Below, piece after piece: positions 8,446 through 19,539 of a stretch of 64,000 nt of DNA. Both the position numbers and the translations under genes were made by a program. This DNA comes from Saccharothrix violaceirubra. GTDB taxonomy: Bacteria > Actinomycetota > Actinomycetes > Mycobacteriales > Pseudonocardiaceae. Under the pieces are notes generated by a model. It was given only the letters and a program-made list of their open reading frames with translations. It had not been told where the DNA came from and ran no database searches. The DNA is taken from contig NZ_JACHJS010000001.1 of the NCBI RefSeq assembly GCF_014203755.1, forward strand, positions 6,386,001-6,450,000, read 5' to 3'. Every line of letters starts with the position of its first letter. Position 1 is the first letter of the stretch.

Positions 8446-9467
8446 ACCCGATTCCCCCGGACGAAGTTCGTGCAGTTGACAAGACAGTTCTCGACGGTGT
8501 CGCTCAGCGCGTGGTCGGTGTAGAAAGCGGTGTGCGGACTGACGAAGACGTTCGGCAGATCCCGCAACCGCGCCAGATGTCCGTTCTCGACGGGTTCGTC
8601 CCGACGATCGGCATAGAAGATTCCTTCCTCACCTTCGAGGACGTCCAAAGCCGCTCCACCCAGGGCGCCGCTTTCCAATGCCGCGACAAGAGCGCCGGTA
8701 TCGAGAAGCGCACCGCGCCCGGTGTTGACGACGTAGGCGCCGCGCTTCATGCGCGCGATACGCCGACGGTCCAGCAGGTGGTACGTGTCCGCGTTGAGTG
8801 GCGTGTGAAGCGTGACGATGTCGCTTTGCCGCAGAAGGTCGTCGAGCGGCACATGGTCGACCGCGACCCCGGGCCGAGTGTCGTGGGCGAGGATCCGGCA
8901 CCCGAATCCGCGCAACCGGGAGACGACCGCGGTCCCGATCCGCCCGGTGCCCACCACTCCGACGGTCAGGTCGCGCAGTTCCTTCCCGCGCACCTCACCC
9001 AACCGGTAGTCGTGCGAATCCACCCGGCGGATGGTGGCCTTGGCACCGCGGACCACCATCAGCATGGACATCAGGACGTAGTCGGCCACGCTGTCCGGTG
9101 AATAGGAGACGTTGCCGACGGAGATGCCGAGACTCCCGGCGTATTCGACGTCGACGTGGTCGAACCCGACACTGCGCGTGGAGAGGTACCGCACCCCGAC
9201 CCGGCGAAGCGCGACAAGCGCGGAATTCCCGACCCGCGTCCGGTGCCCGACACTGACGCACCGATTACCGGCCGCCAACCCCGCATTGCCTTCGTCCAAC
9301 GCCGCCTCGGTGATCGACGGAACGACCCCGAACCGAGGCGCCAATTCTCGAAAAAGGTCGGCCTCGTCCCCCGAACACCCGTAGATCGTGATCCCCGTAC
9401 CGGCCGGCACGCCCGAATCGGACACCCCTACCGGCCCCCGCCCACGACGTGGCCCACTGTCGGTCAT
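8442..9467 (-). CDS. vanH: VanH D-lactate dehydrogenase
   Basis: 341 residues; reduces pyruvate to D-lactate. The NAD-binding motif is GVVGTGRIGTAV (about residue 175), and catalytic residues appear in VVNTGRGALLDT, DVLEGEEGIFY and SPHTAFYT. The N-terminus MTDSGPRRGRGPVGVSDSG matches actinomycete VanH proteins, supporting ATG 9467. It is first in the vanHAX operon and is followed by vanA with ATGA overlap. Regulation by VanR is expected from family knowledge; the promoter would lie in 9468-9609. Confidence 0.96.
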   Translation of the reverse strand: MTDSGPRRGRGPVGVSDSGVPAGTGITIYGCSGDEADLFRELAPRFGVVPSITEAALDEGNAGLAAGNRCVSVGHRTRVGNSALVALRRVGVRYLSTRSVGFDHVDVEYAGSLGISVGNVSYSPDSVADYVLMSMLMVVRGAKATIRRVDSHDYRLGEVRGKELRDLTVGVVGTGRIGTAVVSRLRGFGCRILAHDTRPGVAVDHVPLDDLLRQSDIVTLHTPLNADTYHLLDRRRIARMKRGAYVVNTGRGALLDTGALVAALESGALGGAALDVLEGEEGIFYADRRDEPVENGHLARLRDLPNVFVSPHTAFYTDHALSDTVENCLVNCTNFVRGNRV

Positions 9468-9609
9468 GGGCCCCAGTCAAAGCGCCCCGATGTTGCCACC
9501 TCGTATGCGAATTTCAATACACCCGCGATATACGCCGACCGCCCTGTACGCGAACGCCCACCCCAAGGCGACCAGCCCGAAGGGAAGCAAACCCTCCAAC
9601 CCTCGCCCT
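9468..9609 (-). promoter_or_regulatory. Probable vanHAX promoter region
   Basis: 142 bp between vanH and the end of the PucR gene, with a marked AT-richer core at about 9500-9535 (TTTCAATACACC). The upstream gene ends here, so the vanH promoter and any VanR sites must lie in this stretch. No exact -35/-10 boxes can be assigned by eye. Confidence 0.45.
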
Positions 9610-11298
9610 TCAGACCGAGCTTCCCAGCACCTTCCAGGCTCGGGTGGCCACGTGCAGGTTGAGCCTGCTGTCGACGTCATTCAGGTCGAGGTCCGCGATC
9701 TCCCGGATCCGGCCCAGCCGGTAGCGCAGGGTGCTGCGGTGGATGACCAGCGCGGAAGCGGTCTCGTCGTAGTGTCCGCCGCATTCGAGGTACTGCGCCA
9801 GCGTCTGGACCAGATCCGTGTTCTTGTGCTCGTCGTAGTCGAGTAGCCGGCCCAGCCATTCCCGCACGTACGCCACGATTTCGGCGCGATTTCGCCCGCT
9901 GTCCAGAATGCGATAGAGGCCCAGCTGGTCGAAGGTCGTCACACCGTGGGGCGACCCCGATTTCCGGCGGATGTCCAACGCCCGCATCGCTTCCGAGTAG
10001 GACCTCGGAAAGTCGCCAGGGCGGTCGCAGCGGCCACCGATCCCGGTCGCGCCGGCGCCACCGAGGTTCTCCGAGAGGAGGCGATGCAGCGTGTCCCCTT
10101 CCGGGCAGCCGCTGACGAGGAGCACCACCGCACCCGAGTGCCGCGAGATCATCGAACTCAGCCGGAGCGATGCAACCGCCCGGCCTACGGCCTCGGCGAC
10201 GGCGTCGTCGGTCTGCTCCTCGCCCCAGCGGACGACGATCACGCAATGTGCACCGCGCAGGTCGTGCCCGAGCGCGTCGGCGCGAGCGTAGGCGCTCTCG
10301 TCGTCGGTGCCGGTGATCAGGTCGTCGACCAGGTCACGGTGCAGGCGCAGCTCGACCTCGGCGAGATTGCGCAGGTGGGACAGTTCCTGCGCCAGCACCG
10401 TCGTCCCGTACTCGAGCGCGAACATCTCGTGGCTGCCCACGGTCCTGCGCGGGTCCACGAGCGCCAACAAGCCGAGCACCTCGTACCGCGGTTTGACCAG
10501 CGAGAGCACCCGGTCCTCCTCCCGGACCGGGTGGGGGACCGCCGCGGCTCGCCTGAGCAGCTCCTCGCGCCGGTGCGCCTGGTGCTTCGGGTACGGGTCG
10601 GGCTTGCCGGGACCGGCCCAGGCCCGCAGATTGCCGAACCGGTCCTCGATCGCGACCGGCAACGACGTCAGCTGGTGCACGGCGTGGGCGATGCCGGGCT
10701 CGCCCGCACCGGACACGGAGATGTCGCCGAGCACCTCGTGCACGTGCGTCTGCTGCTTGAGCCGGGCGACCGAGGCGGACAGCCTGCCGTTGAGCTCCTG
10801 CAGTTCGAGCGCATGCTCGCGCTCTCGCCGGTGAAGCGAGGCGTTCACCAGCGCACCCGCCGTCTGCCGGCCGAGCGCCTCAAGCAGGAAGAACTCGTCC
10901 TTGGACGGCTCCACCGCCGCGTGCACCACCAGGTACCCCAGCAGGCCTTCCAGCCCCGGCAGCGCGATGCCCCAGCACCAGCCGCCGTCGGGGAGGACGA
11001 GCGGACCGCTGACGCCGTCGAGGAGCCGGACCTGCCGGTCGAGCTCCGCGTCCGGCTCCGTGTCGTCACGACGGCGGAGTGCGCCGCCGATGAACAGATA
11101 CACCGCCTTGACGCCGCACCTGCTCAACGACGAGACAGAGGTGACGGCCAGCCGGATGATGCCGTCGGCTTCCCGGCCGTCGATCATCATCGTCGAGACG
11201 GCGAACAGTCCGCGCAGAGTCGACCGCCGGCCACGCCACCAGTTGTGCGGCCCTTGTGGAGTTTCGCGGGCTCCGTCGCCCGCCGCCGCGGGTGTCAT
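9610..11298 (-). CDS. PucR/CdaR-type transcriptional regulator with GAF-like N-terminus
   Basis: The 562-residue protein has an N-terminal GAF-like sensor (about 40-185), a middle CdaR-type linker (about 300-440) and the C-terminal PucR HTH: LVQTLAQYLECGGHYDETASALVIHRSTLRYRL in outline, then RIREIADLDL and DVDSRLNLHVATRAWKVL. Such proteins regulate catabolic or stress genes in actinobacteria; the ligand is unknown. It is transcribed away from the hsp20-dnaK block across a 271-bp shared region, so it is a candidate regulator of that block. This is inference. Confidence 0.85.
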   Translation of the reverse strand: MTPAAAGDGARETPQGPHNWWRGRRSTLRGLFAVSTMMIDGREADGIIRLAVTSVSSLSRCGVKAVYLFIGGALRRRDDTEPDAELDRQVRLLDGVSGPLVLPDGGWCWGIALPGLEGLLGYLVVHAAVEPSKDEFFLLEALGRQTAGALVNASLHRREREHALELQELNGRLSASVARLKQQTHVHEVLGDISVSGAGEPGIAHAVHQLTSLPVAIEDRFGNLRAWAGPGKPDPYPKHQAHRREELLRRAAAVPHPVREEDRVLSLVKPRYEVLGLLALVDPRRTVGSHEMFALEYGTTVLAQELSHLRNLAEVELRLHRDLVDDLITGTDDESAYARADALGHDLRGAHCVIVVRWGEEQTDDAVAEAVGRAVASLRLSSMISRHSGAVVLLVSGCPEGDTLHRLLSENLGGAGATGIGGRCDRPGDFPRSYSEAMRALDIRRKSGSPHGVTTFDQLGLYRILDSGRNRAEIVAYVREWLGRLLDYDEHKNTDLVQTLAQYLECGGHYDETASALVIHRSTLRYRLGRIREIADLDLNDVDSRLNLHVATRAWKVLGSSV

Positions 11299-11569
11299 CG
11301 GACCTCCGACCGTCGACTGGTCAGAACGTTACAGCGGTTGATCCTGCTCCGCGGTGTCGATCGTGCGCGCGAATTTCGGCCTGCCAGGCGCATGCGCGGG
11401 CGCCATCGTCCTTGCCACTGTGGGTCTCACATGTGGAGAGATCCCTGGGACAGTGCGGTTTCCGCCGGTGTCGCAGGACTTGTGCCGATGGGAAGAAGCA
11501 CGTCGCGGTGCCCGTCGGGCGCGATTGGTCTCTTCGCGACAAGCGCCCGGACGAGGAATGAGGAGAGTC
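11299..11569. promoter_or_regulatory. Shared upstream region of the PucR gene and hsp20 operon
   Basis: 271 bp between divergent genes. I looked for an HspR-type HAIR element (CTTGAGT-N7-ACTCAAG) and did not find one, nor a clear CIRCE element. AGGAG at 11561 is the hsp20 ribosome binding site. Confidence 0.4.
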
Positions 11570-12037
11570 ATGACACTGATGCGTTTCGACCCGTTCCGCG
11601 ATCTCGAACGGTTGACCGAGCAGGCCCTGGCCGGTGCACGCGGGCCGCGGGCCATGCCGATGGAGGCATTTCGCCGCGACGACCGGTTCGTCGTCGCGCT
11701 GGATCTGCCGGGAGTGGACCCCGGCGACGTCGACGTGACGGTGGAACGCAATGTGGTGACCGTGCGCGCCCACCGCGTCCCGCTCCGCCAAGCAGGTGAC
11801 GACCTGCTGGTCGACGAACGGCCGCAGGGTGAGTTCAGCCGCCAGTTTTTCCTCGGCGACAACCTGGACAGCACGCGGCTGTCCGCGGAGTTCGACCGCG
11901 GTGTGCTCATGCTCGGTATCCCGGTCGCCGAGGCCGGCAAGCCTCGCAAGGTCGAAATCGGCACCGGTTCCGAGACGGCCGAAAAGAAGCCTCGCATCCC
12001 CGAAAGGGCTTCCCGAGAAGAAACCGCCAACGTCTAG
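11570..12037 (+). CDS. Hsp20 small heat-shock protein (alpha-crystallin type)
   Basis: The 155-residue holdase starts MTLMRFDPFRDLERLTEQ, with an alpha-crystallin domain at about 42-130 (RRDDRFVVALDLPGVDPGDVDV, FSRQFFLGDNLDSTRLSAEF) and the conserved GVLMLGIPV, a variant of the GVLTLxxP motif. AGGAG lies eight bases upstream of ATG 11570. It is first of a tightly packed chaperone operon and would bind unfolding proteins before transfer to DnaK/ClpB. Confidence 0.92.
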   Translation: MTLMRFDPFRDLERLTEQALAGARGPRAMPMEAFRRDDRFVVALDLPGVDPGDVDVTVERNVVTVRAHRVPLRQAGDDLLVDERPQGEFSRQFFLGDNLDSTRLSAEFDRGVLMLGIPVAEAGKPRKVEIGTGSETAEKKPRIPERASREETANV

Positions 12038-12047
12038 GAGTCGGACG

Positions 12048-12565
12048 ATGACCGCGCAGCCCGGCGCCACGGCGCCACCACCGCGTCACTCTACGGATCC
12101 CGGCACTTCGGAACAGCGACGTCCGATCGGCTCTTACGAGAGGTACAGCGAAGCCGAGCGTGCCGTCGATTACCTGTCGGACAACGGCTTCCCGGTCGAG
12201 CGGGTGGCCATCATCGGCTCGGACGTCAAGCTGGTCGAGCAGGTCGTCGGGCGCCTGAACCTCGGCGGCGCCGCGCTGCGGGGAGCCGGCTCGGGTGCCC
12301 TCACCGGGCTGCTGATCGGCTGGTTGTTCGGCGTCTTCAACTGGTTCACGCCGTTGCTGGCGGCCTTCACGCTCGCCATTTACGGCCTCGTGTTCGGCGC
12401 GGTGATCGGCGCGGTCTTCGGCCTCGTCGTGCACGCGCTCCAGGGCGGCCGCCGGGACTTCGCCTCGGTCCGGGCGATGACACCCACCCGCTACGAGGTC
12501 GTCGCCGACGAAGCGGTGGCGGACGAAGCCAAGAACCTGCTCGCCAAGCTGAAGGAAGGTGTGTG

Positions 12566-12566
<1 letters not shown>
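12048..12566 (+). CDS. YflT-like general stress protein with two membrane helices
   Basis: The 172-residue protein has an N-terminal domain ([36 protein letters not shown] in outline) like the general-stress (PF11181, YflT) domain, then two hydrophobic helices (about 85-105 and 108-130; [31 protein letters not shown]). These resemble glycine-zipper membrane segments. It sits 10 bp after hsp20 and its stop overlaps the dnaK ATG by one base. Molecular role unknown; the operon points to stress. Confidence 0.75.
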
Positions 12567-14437
<1,871 letters not shown>

Positions 14438-14446
14438 GGCGGATCG

Positions 14447-14974
14447 ATGGCCACCACAGGAAGTGCCGCGGAACACGAGAACCCCTCCGCGGAGATCGCC
14501 GAGGACGGCTCCCGGCAGGCGCCGGCCTCGGCGACCGGGGCGGACGAGAAGATCGCCGAGTTCGAGGACCGGTGGCGGCGGACGGCGGCGGACCTCGACA
14601 ACGTGCGCAAGCGCCATGCCGCCGAACTGCGCCGGGCGACCGAAGCCGAGCGGGCGCGGGTCGCGGCGGCCTGGCTTCCGGTGCTGGACAACCTCGAACT
14701 GGCGCTCGCGCACGCCGAGGCGGACCCGTCGGGCATCGTGCAGGGCGTCCACGCGATCCGGGAGCAAGCCGTCGGGCTGCTCGCCGGGCTCGGGTACCCG
14801 CGTGACGACGAAACCGGCGTCCGGTTCGACCCGAACCGGCACGAGGTCGTCGCCGTGGTCGAGGACCCGGCCACCGAGCCGAACACCGTGACCCAGGTCG
14901 TGCGCCCCGGCTACGGGACCGATCGGCACCAGCTGCGGCCGACGGCCGTGGCGGTGTCCAGGTCGCGGGGGTGA
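14447..14974 (+). CDS. grpE: GrpE nucleotide exchange factor
   Basis: 175 residues. A helical region (EFEDRWRRTAADLDNVRKRHAAE) leads to the beta domain (FDPNRHEVVAVVEDP, NTVTQVVRPGY), the normal GrpE layout, though shorter than housekeeping copies. It lies nine bases after dnaK. It releases ADP from DnaK. Confidence 0.93.
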   Translation: MATTGSAAEHENPSAEIAEDGSRQAPASATGADEKIAEFEDRWRRTAADLDNVRKRHAAELRRATEAERARVAAAWLPVLDNLELALAHAEADPSGIVQGVHAIREQAVGLLAGLGYPRDDETGVRFDPNRHEVVAVVEDPATEPNTVTQVVRPGYGTDRHQLRPTAVAVSRSRG

Positions 14975-14980
14975 CGGCCG

Positions 14981-15898
14981 GTGGCCACCGACTTCTACGA
15001 GGCCCTCGGTGTCGCCAGGACCGCGAGTGCCGACGAGATTCAGCGGGCGTACCGGAAACTGGCCCGGCAGCTCCACCCGGATGTGAACTCCGAGCCGGGT
15101 GCCGAAGAGCGCTTCAAGGAGATCAGCGAGGCGTACCAGGTGCTGTCCGACCCGGAGCAGCGCAAGAAGTACGACCGGTTCGGCGCGGATTTCCGCCGGG
15201 TGCCCGACGACTTCGACGAGCGGGCGTACGCGGGTGCCGGCGGGCGGGGTGGCGGCCGTGTCCGCCACGCCCAGGCGGGGCCGGGATTCGGTGGCGGGTT
15301 CGAAGGTGTCGACATCGAGGACCTGCTGGGCGGCTTCTTCCGGAGCCGAGGCTCCGGCGGGCCGATCGCGGGGGCCGACCAGGAGGCCGAGCTCGACCTG
15401 ACGATCGAGGATGCCTACCGGGGCGGGCGACGGCACTTGAGCATCGCCGGCACGGGCGCGCGCGGTTACGACGTCGAGATTCCGGCCGGCGTGCTCGACG
15501 GGCAGCGCATCCGGCTCGCCGGTCAGGGCGGGCGGGCGTCCGGGAACGCCGCGCCCGGTGACCTCCACCTCGTGGTGCGGATCAAGCCGCATCCCCGCTA
15601 CCGCCTGTCCGGGCGCGACATCACGGTCGAACTGCCGGTGTCGCCCTGGGAGGCGGCGCTCGGCGCCACAGTTCCCGTGCCGACTCCCGGTGGTGAAGTG
15701 AAGGTGCGGGTCGTGCCCGGCTCGTCGACCGGACGGCGGCTGCGGCTGCGCGGCGAGGGCCTGCCCAACCCCAGGGGCAAGCCGGGCGATCTCTACGCCG
15801 AGGTGCGCGTGATGGTGCCGAAGAAGCTCGGAAAGCGGGAGCACGAGCTCTTCGAGGAGCTCGCCGCCGTGTCCGATTTCGACCCGAGGAGGACCTGA
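14981..15898 (+). CDS. CbpA-type DnaJ co-chaperone (no zinc finger)
   Basis: 305 residues. The J domain (residues 1-70) has the HPD motif ([12 protein letters not shown]), then a Gly-rich linker ([11 protein letters not shown]) and two C-terminal substrate domains (about 125-300; [39 protein letters not shown]). The four CxxCxGxG zinc repeats of DnaJ are absent, so it is CbpA-like. That fits the following cbpM gene. The start is GTG 14981; the stop overlaps cbpM as TGATG. Confidence 0.93.
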   Translation: MATDFYEALGVARTASADEIQRAYRKLARQLHPDVNSEPGAEERFKEISEAYQVLSDPEQRKKYDRFGADFRRVPDDFDERAYAGAGGRGGGRVRHAQAGPGFGGGFEGVDIEDLLGGFFRSRGSGGPIAGADQEAELDLTIEDAYRGGRRHLSIAGTGARGYDVEIPAGVLDGQRIRLAGQGGRASGNAAPGDLHLVVRIKPHPRYRLSGRDITVELPVSPWEAALGATVPVPTPGGEVKVRVVPGSSTGRRLRLRGEGLPNPRGKPGDLYAEVRVMVPKKLGKREHELFEELAAVSDFDPRRT

Positions 15899-16194
15899 TG
15901 GCCGAGTACCTGCTCGCCCACCCGGTCCGGCTCAGCCTCGACACGGTCGCCGCGCGAAGCGGACTGCACCCGGAGCTGCTCCGCCGGTTCGTCGCGCTGA
16001 GCCTCGTGGACGGCACCGCCGACTCGAGCGGGCGGCTGTGGTTCGCGCCGTCCGCCGTCGCCGCTCTCGCGCGCATCCAGCGCCTGCGCACGGGCCTCTG
16101 CCTCAACTACGCGGCCATCGGGCTCGTGCTCGACCTGCTGGACCGCATCGACGTCCTCGAAGCCCAAGTCAGGAGCCATCGGCGATGGACATGA
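15898..16194 (+). CDS. CbpM-like chaperone modulator
   Basis: The 98-residue MerR-like helical protein ([49 protein letters not shown]) matches the CbpM family that binds the J domain of CbpA and limits its activity. Placement directly after cbpA supports the call. Confidence 0.85.
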   Translation: MAEYLLAHPVRLSLDTVAARSGLHPELLRRFVALSLVDGTADSSGRLWFAPSAVAALARIQRLRTGLCLNYAAIGLVLDLLDRIDVLEAQVRSHRRWT

Positions 16195-18815
16195 GCAAGC
16201 TGACCCGGAAATCGCAGGAAGCGCTGCAGGAGGCCCAAAGCGTGGCACAGCGCCACGGCCACACCGAGACCGACGGGGAGCACCTGCTGCTCGCCCTGCT
16301 CGACCCGGCCGACGGCCTGGCACCCCGGCTGCTCGCGCGGACCGGCGCGGACGTCGACGGTCTCCGCGAAGCAACCGAAGCGGAACTCGCGCGGCGGCCG
16401 AAGGTGACCGGCCCCGGCGCCACCCCCGGGCAGGTCTACGTCACCCGGCGCCTCGCCGGGCTGCTGGATGCCGCCGAACGGGAAGCCAAGCGGCTCAAGG
16501 ACGAATACGTCTCCGTCGAACACCTCGTCCGGGCCCTCGCGGACGAGGGTGCGAAGTCCGCGGCGGGGCGGCTGCTGACCCAGTACGGCGTGACGCGCGA
16601 ATCGTTCTTGACGGCGCTGACCAAGATCCGCGGCAACCAGCGGGTCACCTCGGCGACACCCGAGGGCGCGTACGAGGCGCTGGAGAAGTACGGCCGTGAC
16701 CTGGTCGCCGACGCGCGGTCGGGCAAGCTCGACCCGGTGATCGGCCGGGACGCCGAGATCCGCCGGGTGATCCAGATCCTGTCGCGGAAGACGAAGAACA
16801 ACCCCGTGCTGATCGGCGACCCCGGCGTCGGCAAGACGGCGATCGTCGAGGGCCTCGCCCAGCGGGTCGTGCGCGGCGACGTGCCGGAGGGCTTGCGGGA
16901 CAAGACGATCTTCTCGCTCGACATCGGCGCCCTCGTCGCCGGGGCGAAGTACCGCGGCGAGTTCGAGGAGCGGCTCAAGGCCGTGCTGGCCGAGGTCAAA
17001 GCCGAAGAGGGACGCATCCTGCTCTTCGTCGACGAACTCCACACGGTCGTCGGGGCCGGCGCCACCGAAGGCGCGATGGACGCCGGGAACATGCTCAAGC
17101 CGATGCTGGCGCGCGGTGAACTCCACATGATCGGGGCGACGACGCTCGACGAGTACCGCAAGCACATCGAGAAGGACGCCGCGCTGGAGCGCCGGTTCCA
17201 GCCGATCGTCGTCGACGAACCCTCCGTCGAGGACACCATCTCGATCCTGCGCGGACTGCGGGAGCGGCTCGAGGTGTTCCACGGGGTCAAGATCCAGGAC
17301 GGCGCGCTGGTCGCCGCCGCGACTCTGTCCCACCGGTACATCACCGACCGGTTCCTTCCGGACAAGGCGATCGACCTGGTCGACGAGGCGTGCGCGCGGC
17401 TGCGCACGGAAATCGACTCCATGCCCGCGGAACTCGACGAGCTCACCCGGCGCGTCACCCGCCTGGAGATCGAGCAGGCCGCGCTGTCCAGGGAATCCGA
17501 CCAGGCCGGCAAGGCGCGGCCGGCGGACCTCGACCGCGAACTCGCCGATCTTCGTGCCGAAGCGGACTCGAAGAAGGCGCAGTGGGAAGCCGAGCGCCAG
17601 GGGATCCGGCGGGTTCAGGAACTGCGGTCCGAACTGGAACTGCTGCGCCACGAAGCCGAAGAAGCGGAACGGGACTACGACCTGAACCGCGCGGCCGAGC
17701 TGCGCTACGGCGAGATCACCGAAGCCGAGCGCCGGCTTGCCGCGGAGGAAGAACGGCTGGCGGACAAGCAGGGCCGGAAGCGGCTGCTGCACGAGGTCGT
17801 CACCGAGGACGAGATCGCCGAGATCGTCGCCTCGTGGACCGGGGTCCCGGTTTCCCGGCTGCGGGAAGGCGAGCGGGAGAAGCTGTTGCGGCTCGACGAG
17901 ATCCTGCACGAGCGGGTGATCGGCCAGGACGAGGCCGTTCGGCTGGTCGCCGACGCGGTCATCCGGGCGCGGTCGGGGATCCGCGATCCGCGCAAGCCGA
18001 TCGGGTCGTTCCTCTTCCTCGGCCCGACCGGGGTCGGGAAGACCGAGCTGGCCAAGACCCTGGCGGCGGCCCTGTTCGACAGCGAGGAGAACACGGTCCG
18101 GCTCGACATGAGCGAGTACCAGGAGCGGCACACCGTCTCGCGGCTGCTGGGCGCTCCCCCGGGCTACGTCGGCTACGACGAGGGCGGGCAGCTCACCGAA
18201 GCCGTACGGCGCAAGCCTTACTCGGTCGTGCTGTTCGACGAGATCGAAAAGGCGCACCCGGACGTGTTCAACACGCTGCTCCAGGTCCTCGACGACGGAA
18301 GGATCACCGACGCGCAGGGCCGGACCGTCGACTTCCGCAACACGGTGATCATCATGACCTCCAACATCGGCTCCCAGCACCTGCTCGACGGGGTCACCTC
18401 CACCGGCGAGATCAAGCCGTACGCCCGCGACGCCGTGCTGGCCGAGCTGCGACACCACTTCCGACCGGAGTTCCTCAACCGCGTCGATGACATCGTGCTG
18501 TTCACCCCGCTCGGGCCGGGCGAGATCGAGCGGATCGTCGACCTGCGGTTCGACGAGCTGCGCCACCGGCTGGCCGAACTGGGCATCGCGGTCGAGCTGA
18601 CCGGCCAGGCGAGGAAACTCATCGCCCGGCACGGCTTCGACCCCGTGTACGGCGCCCGGCCGCTGCGCCGGTACATCTCCCACGAGGTCGAGACCAAGAT
18701 CGGCCGCACGCTGCTGCGCGGTGAACCGACCGAGGGACTGGTGATCACCGTCGACGCCAAGGACGGCGAGCTCGTCGTCACCTACAGCGGGGGCGAAGGG
18801 AGGTCCGCGGCATGA
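16185..18815 (+). CDS. clpB: ClpB disaggregase (Hsp100)
   Basis: 876 residues. N domain repeats (1-145), AAA1 with GDPGVGKT and [13 protein letters not shown], the middle coiled coil (about 405-525, rich in E/R/A), AAA2 with [28 protein letters not shown] and [15 protein letters not shown]. It reactivates aggregates together with DnaK-CbpA-GrpE. I chose ATG 16185 because AGGAG at 16171 is well spaced; ATG 16191 is the alternative. Its end overlaps the thioredoxin gene by four bases. Confidence 0.96.
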   Translation: MDMSKLTRKSQEALQEAQSVAQRHGHTETDGEHLLLALLDPADGLAPRLLARTGADVDGLREATEAELARRPKVTGPGATPGQVYVTRRLAGLLDAAEREAKRLKDEYVSVEHLVRALADEGAKSAAGRLLTQYGVTRESFLTALTKIRGNQRVTSATPEGAYEALEKYGRDLVADARSGKLDPVIGRDAEIRRVIQILSRKTKNNPVLIGDPGVGKTAIVEGLAQRVVRGDVPEGLRDKTIFSLDIGALVAGAKYRGEFEERLKAVLAEVKAEEGRILLFVDELHTVVGAGATEGAMDAGNMLKPMLARGELHMIGATTLDEYRKHIEKDAALERRFQPIVVDEPSVEDTISILRGLRERLEVFHGVKIQDGALVAAATLSHRYITDRFLPDKAIDLVDEACARLRTEIDSMPAELDELTRRVTRLEIEQAALSRESDQAGKARPADLDRELADLRAEADSKKAQWEAERQGIRRVQELRSELELLRHEAEEAERDYDLNRAAELRYGEITEAERRLAAEEERLADKQGRKRLLHEVVTEDEIAEIVASWTGVPVSRLREGEREKLLRLDEILHERVIGQDEAVRLVADAVIRARSGIRDPRKPIGSFLFLGPTGVGKTELAKTLAAALFDSEENTVRLDMSEYQERHTVSRLLGAPPGYVGYDEGGQLTEAVRRKPYSVVLFDEIEKAHPDVFNTLLQVLDDGRITDAQGRTVDFRNTVIIMTSNIGSQHLLDGVTSTGEIKPYARDAVLAELRHHFRPEFLNRVDDIVLFTPLGPGEIERIVDLRFDELRHRLAELGIAVELTGQARKLIARHGFDPVYGARPLRRYISHEVETKIGRTLLRGEPTEGLVITVDAKDGELVVTYSGGEGRSAA

Positions 18816-19279
18816 GCACCGACACCGCCGGCACGGTCGTCTGCGAACACTGCGGCCACAAGAACCGCGTCCAGGCCGCCGCCTCGGGCAAACCGACCTG
18901 CGGGCACTGCCATCAGCCGCTGCCCTGGATCGTCGACGCGGGCGACAACGACTTCGCGGAACTCGCGGAGCGGGCCACGATGCCGGTGCCGGTCGATCTC
19001 CGGGCCACCTGGTGGGGGCCCTGCCGCCAGGTCGGCCCCGCGCCGGCCCAGCCGGCCCGGGAGCGGGCCGGGAAGGTCAAGCTCGTGAGGGTCGACGTCG
19101 ATAGGGCACCCGTGCTGTCCCAGCGGTTCGACGTGAAGGCCGTGCCGACGCTCATGGTGCTGCGCGGCGGCGAGGTCGTCGCGCGGCAAGCGGGCGCCGC
19201 GCCCGTCCCCGTGCTGCGCGAGTGGCTCGACCAGGCGCCGGCTCGGCCAACCTCGACCAGGGTCGGTGACGTGCGATGA
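18812..19279 (+). CDS. Thioredoxin-2-like protein with monothiol WWGPC site
   Basis: 155 residues. An N-terminal zinc ribbon (CEHCGHKNR ... CGHCHQ) precedes a thioredoxin domain (about 45-145; [32 protein letters not shown]). In the active site the first Cys is replaced: ATWWGPCRQ instead of xxWCGPCxx. Thus only the resolving-position Cys remains and normal disulfide reduction is unlikely. A thiol carrier, chaperone-like or glutathionylation-type role is possible. It is embedded in the stress operon with ATGA overlap on both sides. Confidence 0.88.
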   Translation: MSTDTAGTVVCEHCGHKNRVQAAASGKPTCGHCHQPLPWIVDAGDNDFAELAERATMPVPVDLRATWWGPCRQVGPAPAQPARERAGKVKLVRVDVDRAPVLSQRFDVKAVPTLMVLRGGEVVARQAGAAPVPVLREWLDQAPARPTSTRVGDVR

Positions 19280-19539
19280 CCGGTGCCGTCGACCGGCATC
19301 TCGCCCTCGTCCGGGACGTGGTGCCGCGAACCCCGCAGGGCTGCGAGGAGTGCCTGATCGCCGGCACGCCGTGGCTGCACCTGCGGTTGTGCCTGACGTG
19401 CGGGCACGTCGGCTGCTGCGACTCGTCGCCCATGAAGCACGCCGGCAAGCACGCCCACGCCATCGTGCACCCGATCGTGCGCTCGTTCGAGCCCGGGGAG
19501 ACCTGGCGCTGGTGCTACGTCGATCGGACATTCGTATGA
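19276..19539 (+). CDS. UBP-type zinc finger protein
   Basis: The 87-residue protein shows CEECLIAGTPWLHLRLCLTCGHVGCCD, HAGKHAHAIVHPIV and WRWCYVD. This is the Cys/His pattern of the ZnF-UBP domain, which in eukaryotes binds ubiquitin C-termini. In actinobacteria such small proteins occur next to FAD/thioredoxin-reductase-like genes, as here. The bacterial ligand is unknown. It overlaps both neighbours by four bases. Confidence 0.9.
   Translation: MTGAVDRHLALVRDVVPRTPQGCEECLIAGTPWLHLRLCLTCGHVGCCDSSPMKHAGKHAHAIVHPIVRSFEPGETWRWCYVDRTFV

Noticed and set aside
11299..11569. HspR (HAIR) or CIRCE operator before hsp20
   Set aside because: Neither consensus is present with acceptable matches.
16107..18683. 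An 858-codon open frame opposite clpB
   Set aside because: Mirror frame of clpB with no recognisable domain or ribosome binding site.
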